The notes beneath the pieces were generated by a model that was given only the letters and a program-made list of their open reading frames with translations, searched no databases and was not told where the DNA came from. A program made the position numbers and the translations under genes. A stretch of 64,000 bases of DNA from Paenibacillus tuaregi (GTDB lineage Bacteria; Bacillota; Bacilli; Paenibacillales; Paenibacillaceae): assembly GCF_900086655.1 (NCBI RefSeq), contig NZ_LT575476.1:2887869-2951868 (forward strand), read 5' to 3'. Of the stretch, positions 25,577 to 35,073 are shown piece by piece (positions within the stretch are counted from its first letter, which is position 1; the number at the start of each line of letters is the position of its first letter).

Positions 25577-27997
25577 CTACATCGTCTTTTGTTCCATCGG
25601 CTCGAAGGTCGCCCGCAGCTGGCGTTCCTCAATGATTTCCTTCCATGGATCCTTCATGAGGCTCAGCGCATGTTCAATGCGCTCCACCAGTGCTTCGCGG
25701 TCTTCTCTCTTCTCCAGCGCCGCTTTGATCGTGTCGAGACCAACTCGCTCCACCCACTCCGAGGTGCGCTCGTTGTATTTGCCCGTCTCCCGGTAGTACT
25801 GGAGGTAAGCAGCGGACCATTCCACTACTTCTTCTTCCGTCTTCACTTTGCACAAAAGATCCGTGCCCCGCAGCTTCGTGCCGCCGTTGCCGCCGATGTG
25901 CAGCTCCCAGCCACCGTCGATCGCCACAACGCCAAAGTCCTTGATCGTTGCTTCCGCGCAGTTTCGCGGGCAGCCGGATACAGCCATCTTCACCTTGGCC
26001 GGCGTGTTCAGACGCTCAAACTTCTTCTCGAGCTGGATGCCCATGCCGATCGAATCCTGCGTACCGAAACGGCAGAACGTGGAGCCGACGCATGTCTTCA
26101 CCGTGCGCAAGGCTTTGCCGTACGCATACCCGGACGGCATGTCGAGGTCGGCCCACATGCCGGGCAGGTCCTCCTTTTTCACGCCGAGCAGATCGATCCG
26201 CTGGCCGCCTGTCACCTTCACGAGCGGCACTTCGTATTTCTCAGCAACCTCGGCGATCCGTTTCAAATCCTGCGGCGTCGTTACACCGCCGTACATTCTC
26301 GGAACCACCGAATAGGTTCCGTCCTTCTGAATGTTTGCGTGGTTGCGCTCGTTGACGAATCGGGATTCTCTTTCGTCCTCGTGCTCCTCCGGCCATACCA
26401 TGCCAAGGTAGTAGTTCAGCGCCGGGCGGCATTTGGAACATCCCTCCGGGTTTGACCATTCCAGCACGTTCATCACTTCACGGGACGTGGTCAAGTGCAT
26501 GCTGCGGATCGCCTCAACCACTTGATCACGGTTCAGCGTCGTGCAGCCGCAGATGCCTTCCTTGACGGTTTTGACACCGTCTGCGCCCAGCACGTAAGTC
26601 AGGACGTCGGCCACTAGCGGCTTGCAGCCTCCACAGGAGCCGGATGCCTTCGTGCACGCCTTGATATCGTTCACGCTCGAGCATCCCTTCTCGTTGATCG
26701 CCTGTACGATCGCGCCTTTGGATACGCCGTTACAGCCGCAGACGATCTCGTCGTCGCTCATCGCGGCGACCAGCTCCACGCCGGACTTGGCTTTGCCGCC
26801 TCCACCTTCGCCGAGGAGCACTGTCTTCTCCTTGCCGGACACATCCTCGCCGTTTCGGATCATGGCAAACAGGCGGGAGCCGTCGCTGATGTCTCCGAAC
26901 AATACGGCACCGATCACCCTGCCGTCCTTAATGACGGCCTTCTTGTATATGCCCTCGAAATCGTCCTGCACCTTCACTGCACGTGTGTCAGGTCCGTCGG
27001 CGTACTGCCCGGCGGAGAACACGTCGACGCCCGATACTTTCAGCTTCGTCGACACGACAGAGCCTTGATAGCCGGCGGTCTCCACGCCGGCAAGCCGCTT
27101 CGCAAGCACCGCGCCCTGCTCGTAAAGCGGAGCGACGAGACCGTAGGCGACTCCGCGGTGCTCGGCGCATTCGCCGACCGAGTACACGTTCGGCACGTTC
27201 GTTTCGAGGAAATCGCTCACAACGATGCCGCGGTTGATCTCAATGCCGCTGCTCTTCGCCAGCGCAATGTTCGGGCGAATGCCGACCGCCATGACGACGA
27301 GGTCTGCCTCTACCTCGGAGCCGTCGGTGAATCGGACGGCGTTCACGCGTTTTTTTCCAAGAATCGCTTCGGTATTCTTCTTCAAGAGGAACTTCATACC
27401 CTGACGCTCCAGCTCTTGCTGCAAAAGCAGCGCCGCCGTCCGGTCCAGCTGGCGTTCCATCAAATATTCGTTGATATGAACAACGGATACTTCCATGTTC
27501 AGATTTAGCAGGCCGCGCGCGGCTTCCAGTCCGAGCAGACCACCGCCGATGACGACTGCCTTTTTATAGTTTTTTGCGGTTTGGATCATCGTTTCGCAAT
27601 CTTTGATGTCACGGAAGGCGATGACACCTTCTTTGTGCGCTCCCGGGAGAGGAAGCATAAAAGGAAGCGATCCGGTTGCGAGGATCAGCTCGTCATAAGG
27701 CACGCTAATGCCTCCGTCCGTGCTGACCAGCTTGCGGTCCGTATCGATTTTATTCACGGTGTGACCAGCATGCAGCGTAATGTGATTGTCTTCATACCAC
27801 GACCAGTCGTTGATGACAATGTCCTTCATGTCGGCATCTCCGGCAAGCACGGAAGAGAGCAAAATACGGTTATAGTTCGGGTGATGCTCGCTGCCAAAAA
27901 TCGTAATTTCGTATCGGTTCGGTGCTATTTTAAGCAATTGCTCAATACAACTGACGCCAGCCATTCCATTTCCCACCAGAACGATCTTCTTTTTCAT
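25577..27997 (-). CDS. nirB: NAD(P)H nitrite reductase large subunit
   Basis: The protein has 806 residues from MKKKIVLVGNG. An N-terminal FAD/NAD(P) reductase domain is followed by two BFD [2Fe-2S] segments (CGCNGVSKG with SCGGCKPLV; CGCTTLNRDQV with GCSKCRPALNYYL). The siroheme/[4Fe-4S] nitrite reductase domain has all four ligands: Cys636 and Cys642 in CVGSTFCRFG, Cys676 and Cys680 in SGCPRNCAEA. It reduces nitrite to ammonium with six electrons. The start at 27997 is chosen for GTGGAG upstream. It is the first gene of the nitrate assimilation operon, and a perfect TnrA/GlnR box lies 35 bases upstream. Confidence 0.95.
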   Translation of the reverse strand: MKKKIVLVGNGMAGVSCIEQLLKIAPNRYEITIFGSEHHPNYNRILLSSVLAGDADMKDIVINDWSWYEDNHITLHAGHTVNKIDTDRKLVSTDGGISVPYDELILATGSLPFMLPLPGAHKEGVIAFRDIKDCETMIQTAKNYKKAVVIGGGLLGLEAARGLLNLNMEVSVVHINEYLMERQLDRTAALLLQQELERQGMKFLLKKNTEAILGKKRVNAVRFTDGSEVEADLVVMAVGIRPNIALAKSSGIEINRGIVVSDFLETNVPNVYSVGECAEHRGVAYGLVAPLYEQGAVLAKRLAGVETAGYQGSVVSTKLKVSGVDVFSAGQYADGPDTRAVKVQDDFEGIYKKAVIKDGRVIGAVLFGDISDGSRLFAMIRNGEDVSGKEKTVLLGEGGGGKAKSGVELVAAMSDDEIVCGCNGVSKGAIVQAINEKGCSSVNDIKACTKASGSCGGCKPLVADVLTYVLGADGVKTVKEGICGCTTLNRDQVVEAIRSMHLTTSREVMNVLEWSNPEGCSKCRPALNYYLGMVWPEEHEDERESRFVNERNHANIQKDGTYSVVPRMYGGVTTPQDLKRIAEVAEKYEVPLVKVTGGQRIDLLGVKKEDLPGMWADLDMPSGYAYGKALRTVKTCVGSTFCRFGTQDSIGMGIQLEKKFERLNTPAKVKMAVSGCPRNCAEATIKDFGVVAIDGGWELHIGGNGGTKLRGTDLLCKVKTEEEVVEWSAAYLQYYRETGKYNERTSEWVERVGLDTIKAALEKREDREALVERIEHALSLMKDPWKEIIEERQLRATFEPMEQKTM

Positions 27998-28031
27998 TGC
28001 GCTCCACACTCCCAATTTAGATGCACTTTGA

Positions 28032-28048
28032 TGTAATATAAACTAACA
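28032..28048. promoter_or_regulatory. TnrA/GlnR box 1 upstream of nirB
   Basis: TGTAATATAAACTAACA matches TGTNA-N7-TNACA exactly. It is 35 bases from the nirB start codon, overlapping the expected promoter. Confidence 0.75.
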
Positions 28049-28323
28049 TAAATAATGCTGAAACGAACAAATCACATATTATCTTTTGAATTGCGTCAAT
28101 TAACATAACACGAATTAATTAATCAATAGAGTACACTAAACTTTCGCTTATTTCAATAATCAATTCAATATAAATTAAAAATAATTAACTAAATTCAATT
28201 AAATACGAACATTAAAATCTAAAATATAAATTAAAGTTCGTGATTAATTATGTGTAAGCGAAATCAAAACGAATTGACAACTGGTTAAAAAAGTAATTAT
28301 TAAACATGCAACATTTTAATTTA

Positions 28324-28340
28324 TGTTATGTTTTCTTACA
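28324..28340. promoter_or_regulatory. TnrA/GlnR box 2, upstream of nirB
   Basis: TGTTATGTTTTCTTACA matches TGTNA-N7-TNACA exactly. It sits about 290 bases further upstream of nirB, with very AT-rich DNA between the two boxes. Distal activation or DNA looping by TnrA/GlnR would fit. Confidence 0.65.
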
Positions 28341-28437
28341 TTAGATTATGAATCAGCTGTCCCCCTTACCTCGTTCATTCATTAACAACCCCAAATATCC
28401 GGCCCCCTCCCTCTTCCCGATTTCTACACCGAAACGC

Positions 28438-28473
28438 AAAAAAAAACGCTACACCCCAAAGGAGCATAGCGTT
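28438..28473 (-). terminator. Terminator of the lipase-like gene
   Basis: The stem AACGCTA/TAGCGTT with inner pairs is followed on the minus strand by nine T residues. It separates the hydrolase transcript from the nirB promoter region. Confidence 0.85.
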
Positions 28474-28620
28474 CCCACCCGACAACCTGTCATTCAAATT
28501 GGCCTACAGTATATCTATATGTTCCTTAGAAAAGCTCTCCATTCTTGACTTACGCCTTAAACATGAAGATGCCCATACATTATAGGCACTTTAACCAAAC
28601 GTGCTCACGGGAGTGGATCA

Positions 28621-29361
28621 CTAGATGCCAGTTGGACTATCACGACATTCGTCAGGTAACGGGCACAGTTCATGAATTTTAGAAATCAGGTCTTCTGAGT
28701 TGGCATGAAACACTTGGTTCGAGTCCGTCCATACCGATTTCAGAAAATAGGAAGCATGAAACCGCCATCCCTGATGATCAGGATTAAAGTCCAATTGAAC
28801 TTCACGTCCAGGCCTTCTCCGATATACGCGAGAACCAGGTTTCTGCCAACTTCCAATTTGAGTAACCCTGTCTGGTTGTTGGCCAATTAGATAGGTAAAC
28901 CTCTCGTTATAAGGGATATCCTTCAAATAAAACTTTGGACTCCCCACCGCGAACACCTGAATATGCTGAAAGCCGTATTTTTCCTCCAAGCAAAGCCCTG
29001 TCCGGTAGGCGATAACACCTCCGGCGCTGTGCCCGATAAGGATTAGCTGATCCGCAGCAGATGTATGCTCGCGGATGATTTGTGCTGCATTTATTACCCG
29101 ACGGGAGCGGCCACGTACCAGGTCGTAGCTGGCTTGTGGAAGCTGCCGGGCTAACAGACGCATTAACGAGCAACTTGAAGTGCTTTTTGCTGCACCGTAG
29201 GGAAAGATCATTACAATTTTAGCATTCTGATATCTTTGGGCGATCTCATAGGCAGCATCTTCGAAATTATCCCGATACGTCAGCACCCCGGCAAAAAAGC
29301 AAACCACAGTGCGGCACTTTGTTGTGCATGTGCTATGAGGGGATACATACGTCTCTGTCAT
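28621..29361 (-). CDS. Alpha/beta hydrolase, lipase-like
   Basis: The protein has 246 residues. LILIGHSAGGVIAYRTGL provides the nucleophile elbow G-H-S-A-G of an alpha/beta hydrolase. VVCFFAGVLTYRDNFEDAA and VMIFPYGAA look like the first strands and oxyanion loop. No signal peptide is present, so it is probably cytoplasmic. The substrate cannot be told. A very strong ribosome site (GGAGGGGG) precedes the ATG. It stands alone between two terminators. Confidence 0.75.
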   Translation of the reverse strand: MTETYVSPHSTCTTKCRTVVCFFAGVLTYRDNFEDAAYEIAQRYQNAKIVMIFPYGAAKSTSSCSLMRLLARQLPQASYDLVRGRSRRVINAAQIIREHTSAADQLILIGHSAGGVIAYRTGLCLEEKYGFQHIQVFAVGSPKFYLKDIPYNERFTYLIGQQPDRVTQIGSWQKPGSRVYRRRPGREVQLDFNPDHQGWRFHASYFLKSVWTDSNQVFHANSEDLISKIHELCPLPDECRDSPTGI

Positions 29362-29436
29362 GATTTCCCCCTCCTTGATCTAAAAATAAAGTAAAAAGAG
29401 TCCGCTTTTTCTTTAATCACTTTAAACTACCATAAC

Positions 29437-29475
29437 AAAAAACTCATCCCCTAGGAATAGCCCAGGGAATGAGTT
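29437..29475 (-). terminator. Terminator of the beta-mannosidase gene
   Basis: A 15-base stem with mismatches (AACTCATTCCCTGGG with CCTAGGGGATGAGTT) is followed by T-rich sequence on the minus strand, 37 bases beyond the stop codon. Confidence 0.85.
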
Positions 29476-29511
29476 GATCTGTTCAACAATGATATAACAT
29501 GGCCAGAAAAT

Positions 29512-32088
29512 CTACTTGGCAGAATCTGCTTGAATACATTGTACCAATGACTCCTCATCCACAAAATCAGCCATTGACCGTATTTCTACGACGCCTGCCG
29601 CGGCTGGTACGAAGCTGCCCACTCCCGGCTTGCGGAGCTTAAATTCCACAGTCCTTGGCTGCCCTGGAATCAGATCGAAGAAATTGTCGGAGAATACGCC
29701 TTCTTCTTGTGTGGACAACCATACTTGCCTAGCCAAAGCATCTGTCTCGAGGGTGTACACGGGAACACCATTCTGACCTTGGCTTTCAGTTAGGGTTATT
29801 TTAGGTTTAGAGAGCCTAAGCTCTCTCTCTGGCACCAGATAATGCTGCCTTGTAGCGATGATGTCTTCGCCTATCTTCAGACTTGCCGTCAACACCACTT
29901 GCTGAGGATCATGCGCTCCGAGCAGATCTGATCTCGGGATGCTGAGAATCTCAGCAGACTCCCCCGCAGCCAAAGTAACTGAATATGAATTTAAGACAGC
30001 CCGCCCGCCTACATTCAAGTGGAGCTCGGTAACAAGCTCAGCCTGAACCACTGTTCCGAGATCGGAGACAGCATGAACGGTGATGGTATCCTTTGTGGAT
30101 TGAACCGTCAGCAGAACGGGAGCGAAGCTTCTTTTCACCGCATATTGCAGAGCCTTCCACCGTCCTTGATAATCCATGCCCGCCCATGAAGCAACTGGCC
30201 AGCAATCATTCATCTGCCAGTACAGCGTACCCATGCAGTAAGGCTTGCTGCGGCGGTGAGCCTCAATGGCCATCGTAATCGCCTCCGCCTGAAGAACCTG
30301 ACTCATGTAGAGGAATGATTTGAAGTCTTTCGGCTCAGGTAAATACATGTCCATGTATTCCTTGATCAACAGATTTCCGCGCCCATTCTTCTGATGGGCC
30401 AGCATGATCTCGGATTCCAGCTCAAGCGCCTCTTCCGGTGCATATTCAAGAACCGACTTTAGTTCAGGGAAGGATTGGAAGCCATACTCACTCATGAAGC
30501 GCCCTACGTTCTTGTTATAGTTCTCGAACGGTTCAATTGCATGCCACACGCCCCAATAATGAATGTCCCCATCCCCCGTTGTTTTGTAAGCATGCTGTTC
30601 CTGATCCCCAGTGAGGTTACGGAGTGGCGAAGATGGCCAGTACGTTATATCCGGGGACAATTGAGAGACAACCTCAGGCAGCAGTTTATGGAAAATAGCC
30701 TGGTAATCTGCCCACAGCTTCTCGCGAATCTCTTGACTGTAGTCCTTCTTCCAACCCCAGCCCGCATCTTCCACATAGTGAGCCCAAGCCGAATCAATCT
30801 CGTTATTGCCGCACCATAATGCAATCGAAGGGTGATTGCGAAGCCGCTTCACGTTATCTCTCGCCTCAGCACCCACGCTGATTAAGAACGCCTCATCTCC
30901 CGGATACATGCTGCAGGCGAACATGAAATCCTGCCACACCAGAAGACCATATTCGTCACAGAGGTCATAGAAGACATCCTCTTCATAAATGCCGCCGCCC
31001 CAAACACGAAGCATGTTCATATTTGATTCTACAGCGGTCACAATTTCATGCAAATACCGTTCACGGGTAACCTCTGTTGTAAAACTGTCATTCGGAATAT
31101 GGTTCGCTCCCTTGACATAAACCGGGGTTCCATTGAGCTTGAAGTAGAAAGACACGCCTGCCTCATCTTTCTCCCGAATTAGCTGTATATCCCTCAGCCC
31201 AGTTCTGACGCTGCGCTCAGCAATAGGGGTTTCATCGGACAGCAGCTCCGCTTTAAAAGCGTACATATTTGCTTCTCCTAAACCTTGGCACCACCACAAG
31301 GAAGGACTCTTTATTTCTATATTGATATGGAGCTCTGTCTGTCCAGCCTTTACTTCAACCTGCTGTTCCCACTGCTCATCTCCAGCTGTAATGCGAAGTG
31401 CCCCGGTCCATTCCGCTTCTGCGTTAACTTCAGTCATAACAGTTAGCTTGGCCGCTTCAGCGGTAACTTCATCCTGACGAATATATAAGTCCGTAATTTG
31501 AAGCTGTGACCATCCTTCGAGGCGGACTTCACGCCAGATTCCGCTGGTTACAAAGCGCGGGCCCCAATCCCAGCCATAATGGTATGGCGCCTTCCGGGCA
31601 AAAATACTAACCTTCTTATCGCCGAGACCCCCAAGCTCAGACTGGTCATTCGTAGCTGGAAGGGCGTAACCAAGCTGCTCAAGCTTGGGGAGATCCTCAA
31701 GAATCGGGGAGCGAAAGCGGACACGAAGCGTATTGGGCCCGGACTTTAGCTGCTCTTTCACATTCACCTTCCAAGTGCGGAACATATTATCCGCCGAGAG
31801 AATAGGCTGCTCATTCAAATAAACATCAGCATAAGTATCAAGGCCCTCAAATACCAAATCAATCCGGGACAGCTGAATCAATTCCGGGTCTACTTCAAAT
31901 TCGGACTGATACTCCCAGTCCTTTTTATCAATCCACTGCAAATTATGCTCATTCGTTCCATAGAAGGGATCAGGAATTAACCCGTTCCGGAGCAAATCTG
32001 TATGAACACAACCAGGCACTACCGCAGGATGCCATTCTTCCTCATCACAAGCTCTAAATCTCCATTCCTTTAAAAAAACCGCTTTCAT
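29512..32088 (-). CDS. Beta-mannosidase, glycoside hydrolase family 2
   Basis: The protein has 858 residues, the usual size for GH2 beta-mannosidases that release mannose from the non-reducing ends of manno-oligosaccharides. The N-terminal sugar-binding domain contains VPGCVHTDLLRNGLIPDPFYG and NLQWIDKKDWEYQSEF, typical of the family. The catalytic acid/base is Glu in WCGNNEID and the nucleophile Glu in SEYGFQSFPE. No signal peptide is present, so it acts on imported sugars. GGGAGG precedes the ATG. The divergently unlinked but adjacent LacI-type gene upstream probably represses it; AATAAC-type half-sites occur in front of both genes. Confidence 0.93.
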   Translation of the reverse strand: MKAVFLKEWRFRACDEEEWHPAVVPGCVHTDLLRNGLIPDPFYGTNEHNLQWIDKKDWEYQSEFEVDPELIQLSRIDLVFEGLDTYADVYLNEQPILSADNMFRTWKVNVKEQLKSGPNTLRVRFRSPILEDLPKLEQLGYALPATNDQSELGGLGDKKVSIFARKAPYHYGWDWGPRFVTSGIWREVRLEGWSQLQITDLYIRQDEVTAEAAKLTVMTEVNAEAEWTGALRITAGDEQWEQQVEVKAGQTELHINIEIKSPSLWWCQGLGEANMYAFKAELLSDETPIAERSVRTGLRDIQLIREKDEAGVSFYFKLNGTPVYVKGANHIPNDSFTTEVTRERYLHEIVTAVESNMNMLRVWGGGIYEEDVFYDLCDEYGLLVWQDFMFACSMYPGDEAFLISVGAEARDNVKRLRNHPSIALWCGNNEIDSAWAHYVEDAGWGWKKDYSQEIREKLWADYQAIFHKLLPEVVSQLSPDITYWPSSPLRNLTGDQEQHAYKTTGDGDIHYWGVWHAIEPFENYNKNVGRFMSEYGFQSFPELKSVLEYAPEEALELESEIMLAHQKNGRGNLLIKEYMDMYLPEPKDFKSFLYMSQVLQAEAITMAIEAHRRSKPYCMGTLYWQMNDCWPVASWAGMDYQGRWKALQYAVKRSFAPVLLTVQSTKDTITVHAVSDLGTVVQAELVTELHLNVGGRAVLNSYSVTLAAGESAEILSIPRSDLLGAHDPQQVVLTASLKIGEDIIATRQHYLVPERELRLSKPKITLTESQGQNGVPVYTLETDALARQVWLSTQEEGVFSDNFFDLIPGQPRTVEFKLRKPGVGSFVPAAAGVVEIRSMADFVDEESLVQCIQADSAK

Positions 32089-32206
32089 AATTCCCTCCCT
32101 TGTGCGGGTCCATCCCGACTCCTATGGAGTTATGGTCTCAATCGGATCGCACTTATGTTTTGTTGAATTACAAACAATTACATAACGAATGTATCATTTG
32201 TTAGGA

Positions 32207-32220
32207 GTTATTACAATAAC
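32207..32220. promoter_or_regulatory. Possible LacI operator before the beta-mannosidase gene
   Basis: GTTATTACAATAAC is a palindrome apart from its two central bases. It shares the AATAAC half-site with the repeat before the lacI-type gene at 33521. It lies about 120 bases upstream of the mannosidase start. Confidence 0.45.
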
Positions 32221-32294
32221 AAGTTATAATAATTTGATTTTTTGTTTTGTTATTATTCGTTAGGTTTTGGTACAACAATAGAATCCATAAAGAA

Positions 32295-32323
32295 AGACAG
32301 CCTTCCCGGTGGAAATGCTGTCT
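32295..32323 (-). terminator. Terminator of the LacI-type gene
   Basis: The stem AGACAGC/GCTGTCT with an inner TTCC/GGAA pair is followed on the minus strand by CTTTCTTT. It lies 75 bases after the repressor stop codon. Confidence 0.65.
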
Positions 32324-32397
32324 CTTCCCATGCGTTTCTTTTTATTCGACCCGTCTGAGTTGGAGGGTCTCGGCTTTAAACATGATAACGTTGCTAT

Positions 32398-33414
32398 TTA
32401 CTGCTTCCGGCCATATTCTTCATTAACAATTAGATCAGCCGACACCATCTTGCGCTCATAGGCAAAGTCCGGATGTTCTACCCGCCATAGAATCTGATCA
32501 ACGGCACGTATTCCAAGCCGCTCTTTATTGACGTGAGCTGTTGCCAGAAGAGGAAGCTCCACATTGATATGATCAAAACCTGTTACCACACAACGCTCAG
32601 GAATTTTAATCCCTTTTGCGGTCAGAGCCTCAACTGCGAACGAGGCCATTTTGTCGTTTGCACATACGAACACCTCAGGGAGATCCCGGGGGTTCATCTC
32701 CATAATCGTCCTCGATACTTCATCCCTTGCCGGAGATATCAGGCCTTGAACCTGGGAGTCCTCAAGACCCTTCTCGCTCAAGAAGGCGCGATAGGCTGTC
32801 CATCGTTCACGGAAGCTGGGAGCATAGCTGGGATTACCAACGAACTGAAAGCTCTTATACTCCTTGGATACTAGATAGGTCATCATTTCAGTCATGGTCA
32901 TAAAGTTGTCGGTGAAGACCATATCACATTTCAAGACCGGGTCCATATGGTCAATCATGACCACGGGAATGCTTAGGCGGTCAATCTCTGCCAGAATGGA
33001 GGAGGAAACGCTTCCCACAGTAATAATCCCGCTCACAGCTTCCGGATTAATCAATGTGAAGATATCCTCAGTCGAGGGTTCGGTTAAGGTAATAATATCG
33101 ATCTCTTGTTCATTCAGTCTTGCGGAGACGCCATCAAAAATTGGCCCCCAGTACAGAGAGTCCCGGTTCTGATACCGAATGTTGGGGAATAACACTATAA
33201 TATTCCCTTTCCATCTTCGTTCTTGCTCTACTCTATGCTCCTGCCTGCCCCGCTTAGATTCTTGCTTGAAATATCCAAGCTCGTTCGCCGCCTTTAGTAT
33301 GGTCTCTCTGGTCTTGTCACTGACTCCAGATTTTCCGGCAAGCGCACGGGAGACAGCAAATTTGGATACGCCTACAAAATCCGCAATCTCCTGGACAGTA
33401 ACTTTGCTTTTCAT
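32398..33414 (-). CDS. LacI-family repressor, likely controlling the beta-mannosidase
   Basis: The protein has 338 residues. The HTH is TVQEIADFVGVSKFAVSRAL with hinge SDKTRETILKAANELGYF; a charged linker, QESKRGRQEHRVEQERR, follows, and the sensor domain carries the usual VFVCANDKMASFAVEAL and CVVTGFDHINVEL segments. It is upstream of the beta-mannosidase in the same direction with its own terminator, so it is a separate transcript. An inverted repeat in its own leader suggests autoregulation. The inducer is likely a manno-oligosaccharide or related sugar (inference from the neighbour). Confidence 0.9.
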   Translation of the reverse strand: MKSKVTVQEIADFVGVSKFAVSRALAGKSGVSDKTRETILKAANELGYFKQESKRGRQEHRVEQERRWKGNIIVLFPNIRYQNRDSLYWGPIFDGVSARLNEQEIDIITLTEPSTEDIFTLINPEAVSGIITVGSVSSSILAEIDRLSIPVVMIDHMDPVLKCDMVFTDNFMTMTEMMTYLVSKEYKSFQFVGNPSYAPSFRERWTAYRAFLSEKGLEDSQVQGLISPARDEVSRTIMEMNPRDLPEVFVCANDKMASFAVEALTAKGIKIPERCVVTGFDHINVELPLLATAHVNKERLGIRAVDQILWRVEHPDFAYERKMVSADLIVNEEYGRKQ

Positions 33415-33520
33415 CCGATCACCTATTCTTTTATTTTCGATCCACTCTATAATTACTGCTCTTATTATTGCAAATTTAGCCTCTCATAGCAATCAATAAG
33501 CTAACAAAGCAGATAACTAT

Positions 33521-33545
33521 AATAACAAAGTCGTTTATTGTTATT
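33521..33545. promoter_or_regulatory. Inverted repeat, candidate autoregulatory operator of the LacI-type gene
   Basis: AATAACAA and TTGTTATT form an exact 8-base inverted repeat with 9 bases between, about 110 bases upstream of the repressor start. The region 33415-33805 holds nothing else except the terminator at 33655. Confidence 0.5.
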
Positions 33546-33654
33546 GGGATTGTTAGGGTACCCTTGTAACTATATTAAAAATTCTGATAACCCGAACTAT
33601 AATAGGATCAGTTATAAAGTGCCAATTTATCATCTGGCGATATATAAATAAGAA

Positions 33655-33687
33655 GAGCAAGGCCTCTAGCAATGAGCAGCCTTGCTC
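33655..33687 (-). terminator. Terminator of the flavoprotein gene
   Basis: The exact stem GAGCAAGG/CCTTGCTC is followed on the minus strand by TTCTTATTT. It lies about 120 bases beyond the stop codon. Confidence 0.75.
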
Positions 33688-33805
33688 CTTTTACATATGA
33701 TAGTACAAGTCTTTATTCCGTTTATATTTCCATCCATCTTATTGATAGTTGACTCAATCCCTATCGCTCCATTGTTCGCGCCACAATTGGCTGAATCCAA
33801 TCCAT

Positions 33806-34732
33806 TTATTTCGAAGATAAGGACGATTCAAGCAAATAGTCAACGATCCAAGGTCCAACATTAGCACCCGCGGCTACTGAATGAGCAAGATGACTGAGCT
33901 TATCTGTGGCATTTCCAATTGCCCATACTCCAGGCCGGCTCGTACTACCATTAGCATCGGTAATCGCAAAACCAGCCTCATCCACTTCACAGAGGGATGC
34001 TGCGAGATCCGACGCAGCCTTGAAGGGAGCGGCGACAAAAGCCGCTTCACATGGCAGTTCCATACCACTTGCTGTGAGGACAGAGACAAGTTGGTCCGCT
34101 TCCCGTTTCAGGGACGCCACCTCATCTTGAACCGTAATCACACCAAACGCGCGAAGTCGCTTGCGAGTCTCTGGATCGAATTCGTACGGGGTTACAACAG
34201 TTACAGAAGACGACCACGCTGTAAGGAATTTGCCAAACTGAGCTAGACGCTCCGGTAGTCCAAAGGCTACAAAAGCTTTGTCACGAACTTCATAACCGCT
34301 GAAGCATGGGCACAGATGAACATCTCTGCCCAACCCCTCTCTCAGACCTGACACAGGAGGGAGCACGTCGACTAAGCCTGTCGCCAGCACTATTGCTCGA
34401 GCTGTTATTTGGGTCTGGCTGCCCAAGACATCAAAGAGCCCATCGGATCTTGGTTCAATCTTCAATACAGCCTCGCTGCGAAATTCACCACCGTAGCTAT
34501 CGACCTCAGAGCGCCCACGAGCTTGAAATTCTGCTGGTGTAATTCCCTCATGTCCTAGGAATTCATGAATCTTACCGATTGTCGAAATTCGAGTTGGGCC
34601 TCCGTCATATATGACGGTTCGGCGGCAGGCACGAGTGAGAAATAATGCTGCGCTTAATCCTGCAGCGCCTGCGCCTATCACTGCCACATCAATGATTTCT
34701 TCATGACCTCCAGAAATTTCCAAATTATACAT
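33806..34732 (-). CDS. Thioredoxin reductase-like FAD/NAD(P) oxidoreductase
   Basis: The protein has 308 residues. FAD site: VAVIGAGAAGLSAALFLTRA; end motif: RPGVWAIGNATDKLSHLAHSVAAGA. It has the two-domain TrxR fold. The redox motif region reads HLCPCFSGYEVRD: relatives have C-P-Y-C-H-G-Y-E, so the second cysteine is displaced by one position to give C-P-C. Whether the pair still works as a dithiol is unclear. Such stand-alone proteins include bacterial relatives of the dithiol oxidases GliT/HlmI and uncharacterised flavoproteins. GGAGGGG precedes the ATG. It has no clear partner gene. Confidence 0.8.
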   Translation of the reverse strand: MYNLEISGGHEEIIDVAVIGAGAAGLSAALFLTRACRRTVIYDGGPTRISTIGKIHEFLGHEGITPAEFQARGRSEVDSYGGEFRSEAVLKIEPRSDGLFDVLGSQTQITARAIVLATGLVDVLPPVSGLREGLGRDVHLCPCFSGYEVRDKAFVAFGLPERLAQFGKFLTAWSSSVTVVTPYEFDPETRKRLRAFGVITVQDEVASLKREADQLVSVLTASGMELPCEAAFVAAPFKAASDLAASLCEVDEAGFAITDANGSTSRPGVWAIGNATDKLSHLAHSVAAGANVGPWIVDYLLESSLSSK

Positions 34733-35073
34733 TTTCCTAACCCCTCCTTAATTACGGTCTCTTGTGACTACAATTCACTCCAGCTACCTGACTAGGAGAA
34801 CATAAAACCATAAAATCAATATATGGATATCATGAGTCCATAATAACCATTATTATTCAATCTTGTCAAGATCGCTTTTTGGGGCTTGTACAACCCACAG
34901 CCAAAAACAGAGGCGCTACACTGTTCGTCCACTAAGTGCCCATGGGGTTTCATAAATCACTAAATTTTGTCCGCACTATAGGAAAAAAGTATGTATCATT
35001 AAAACAAAGAAGCCGAGTCTGGGGGCTTAAAGTTTGTTATATTTTAATAAAAAAGAAAGATGGTTCTTATTTT

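Noticed and set aside
28348..28548. A 66-codon plus-strand frame between the nirB leader and the lipase-like gene
   Set aside because: It covers the lipase terminator hairpin and encodes a low-complexity basic stretch; there is no ribosome site.
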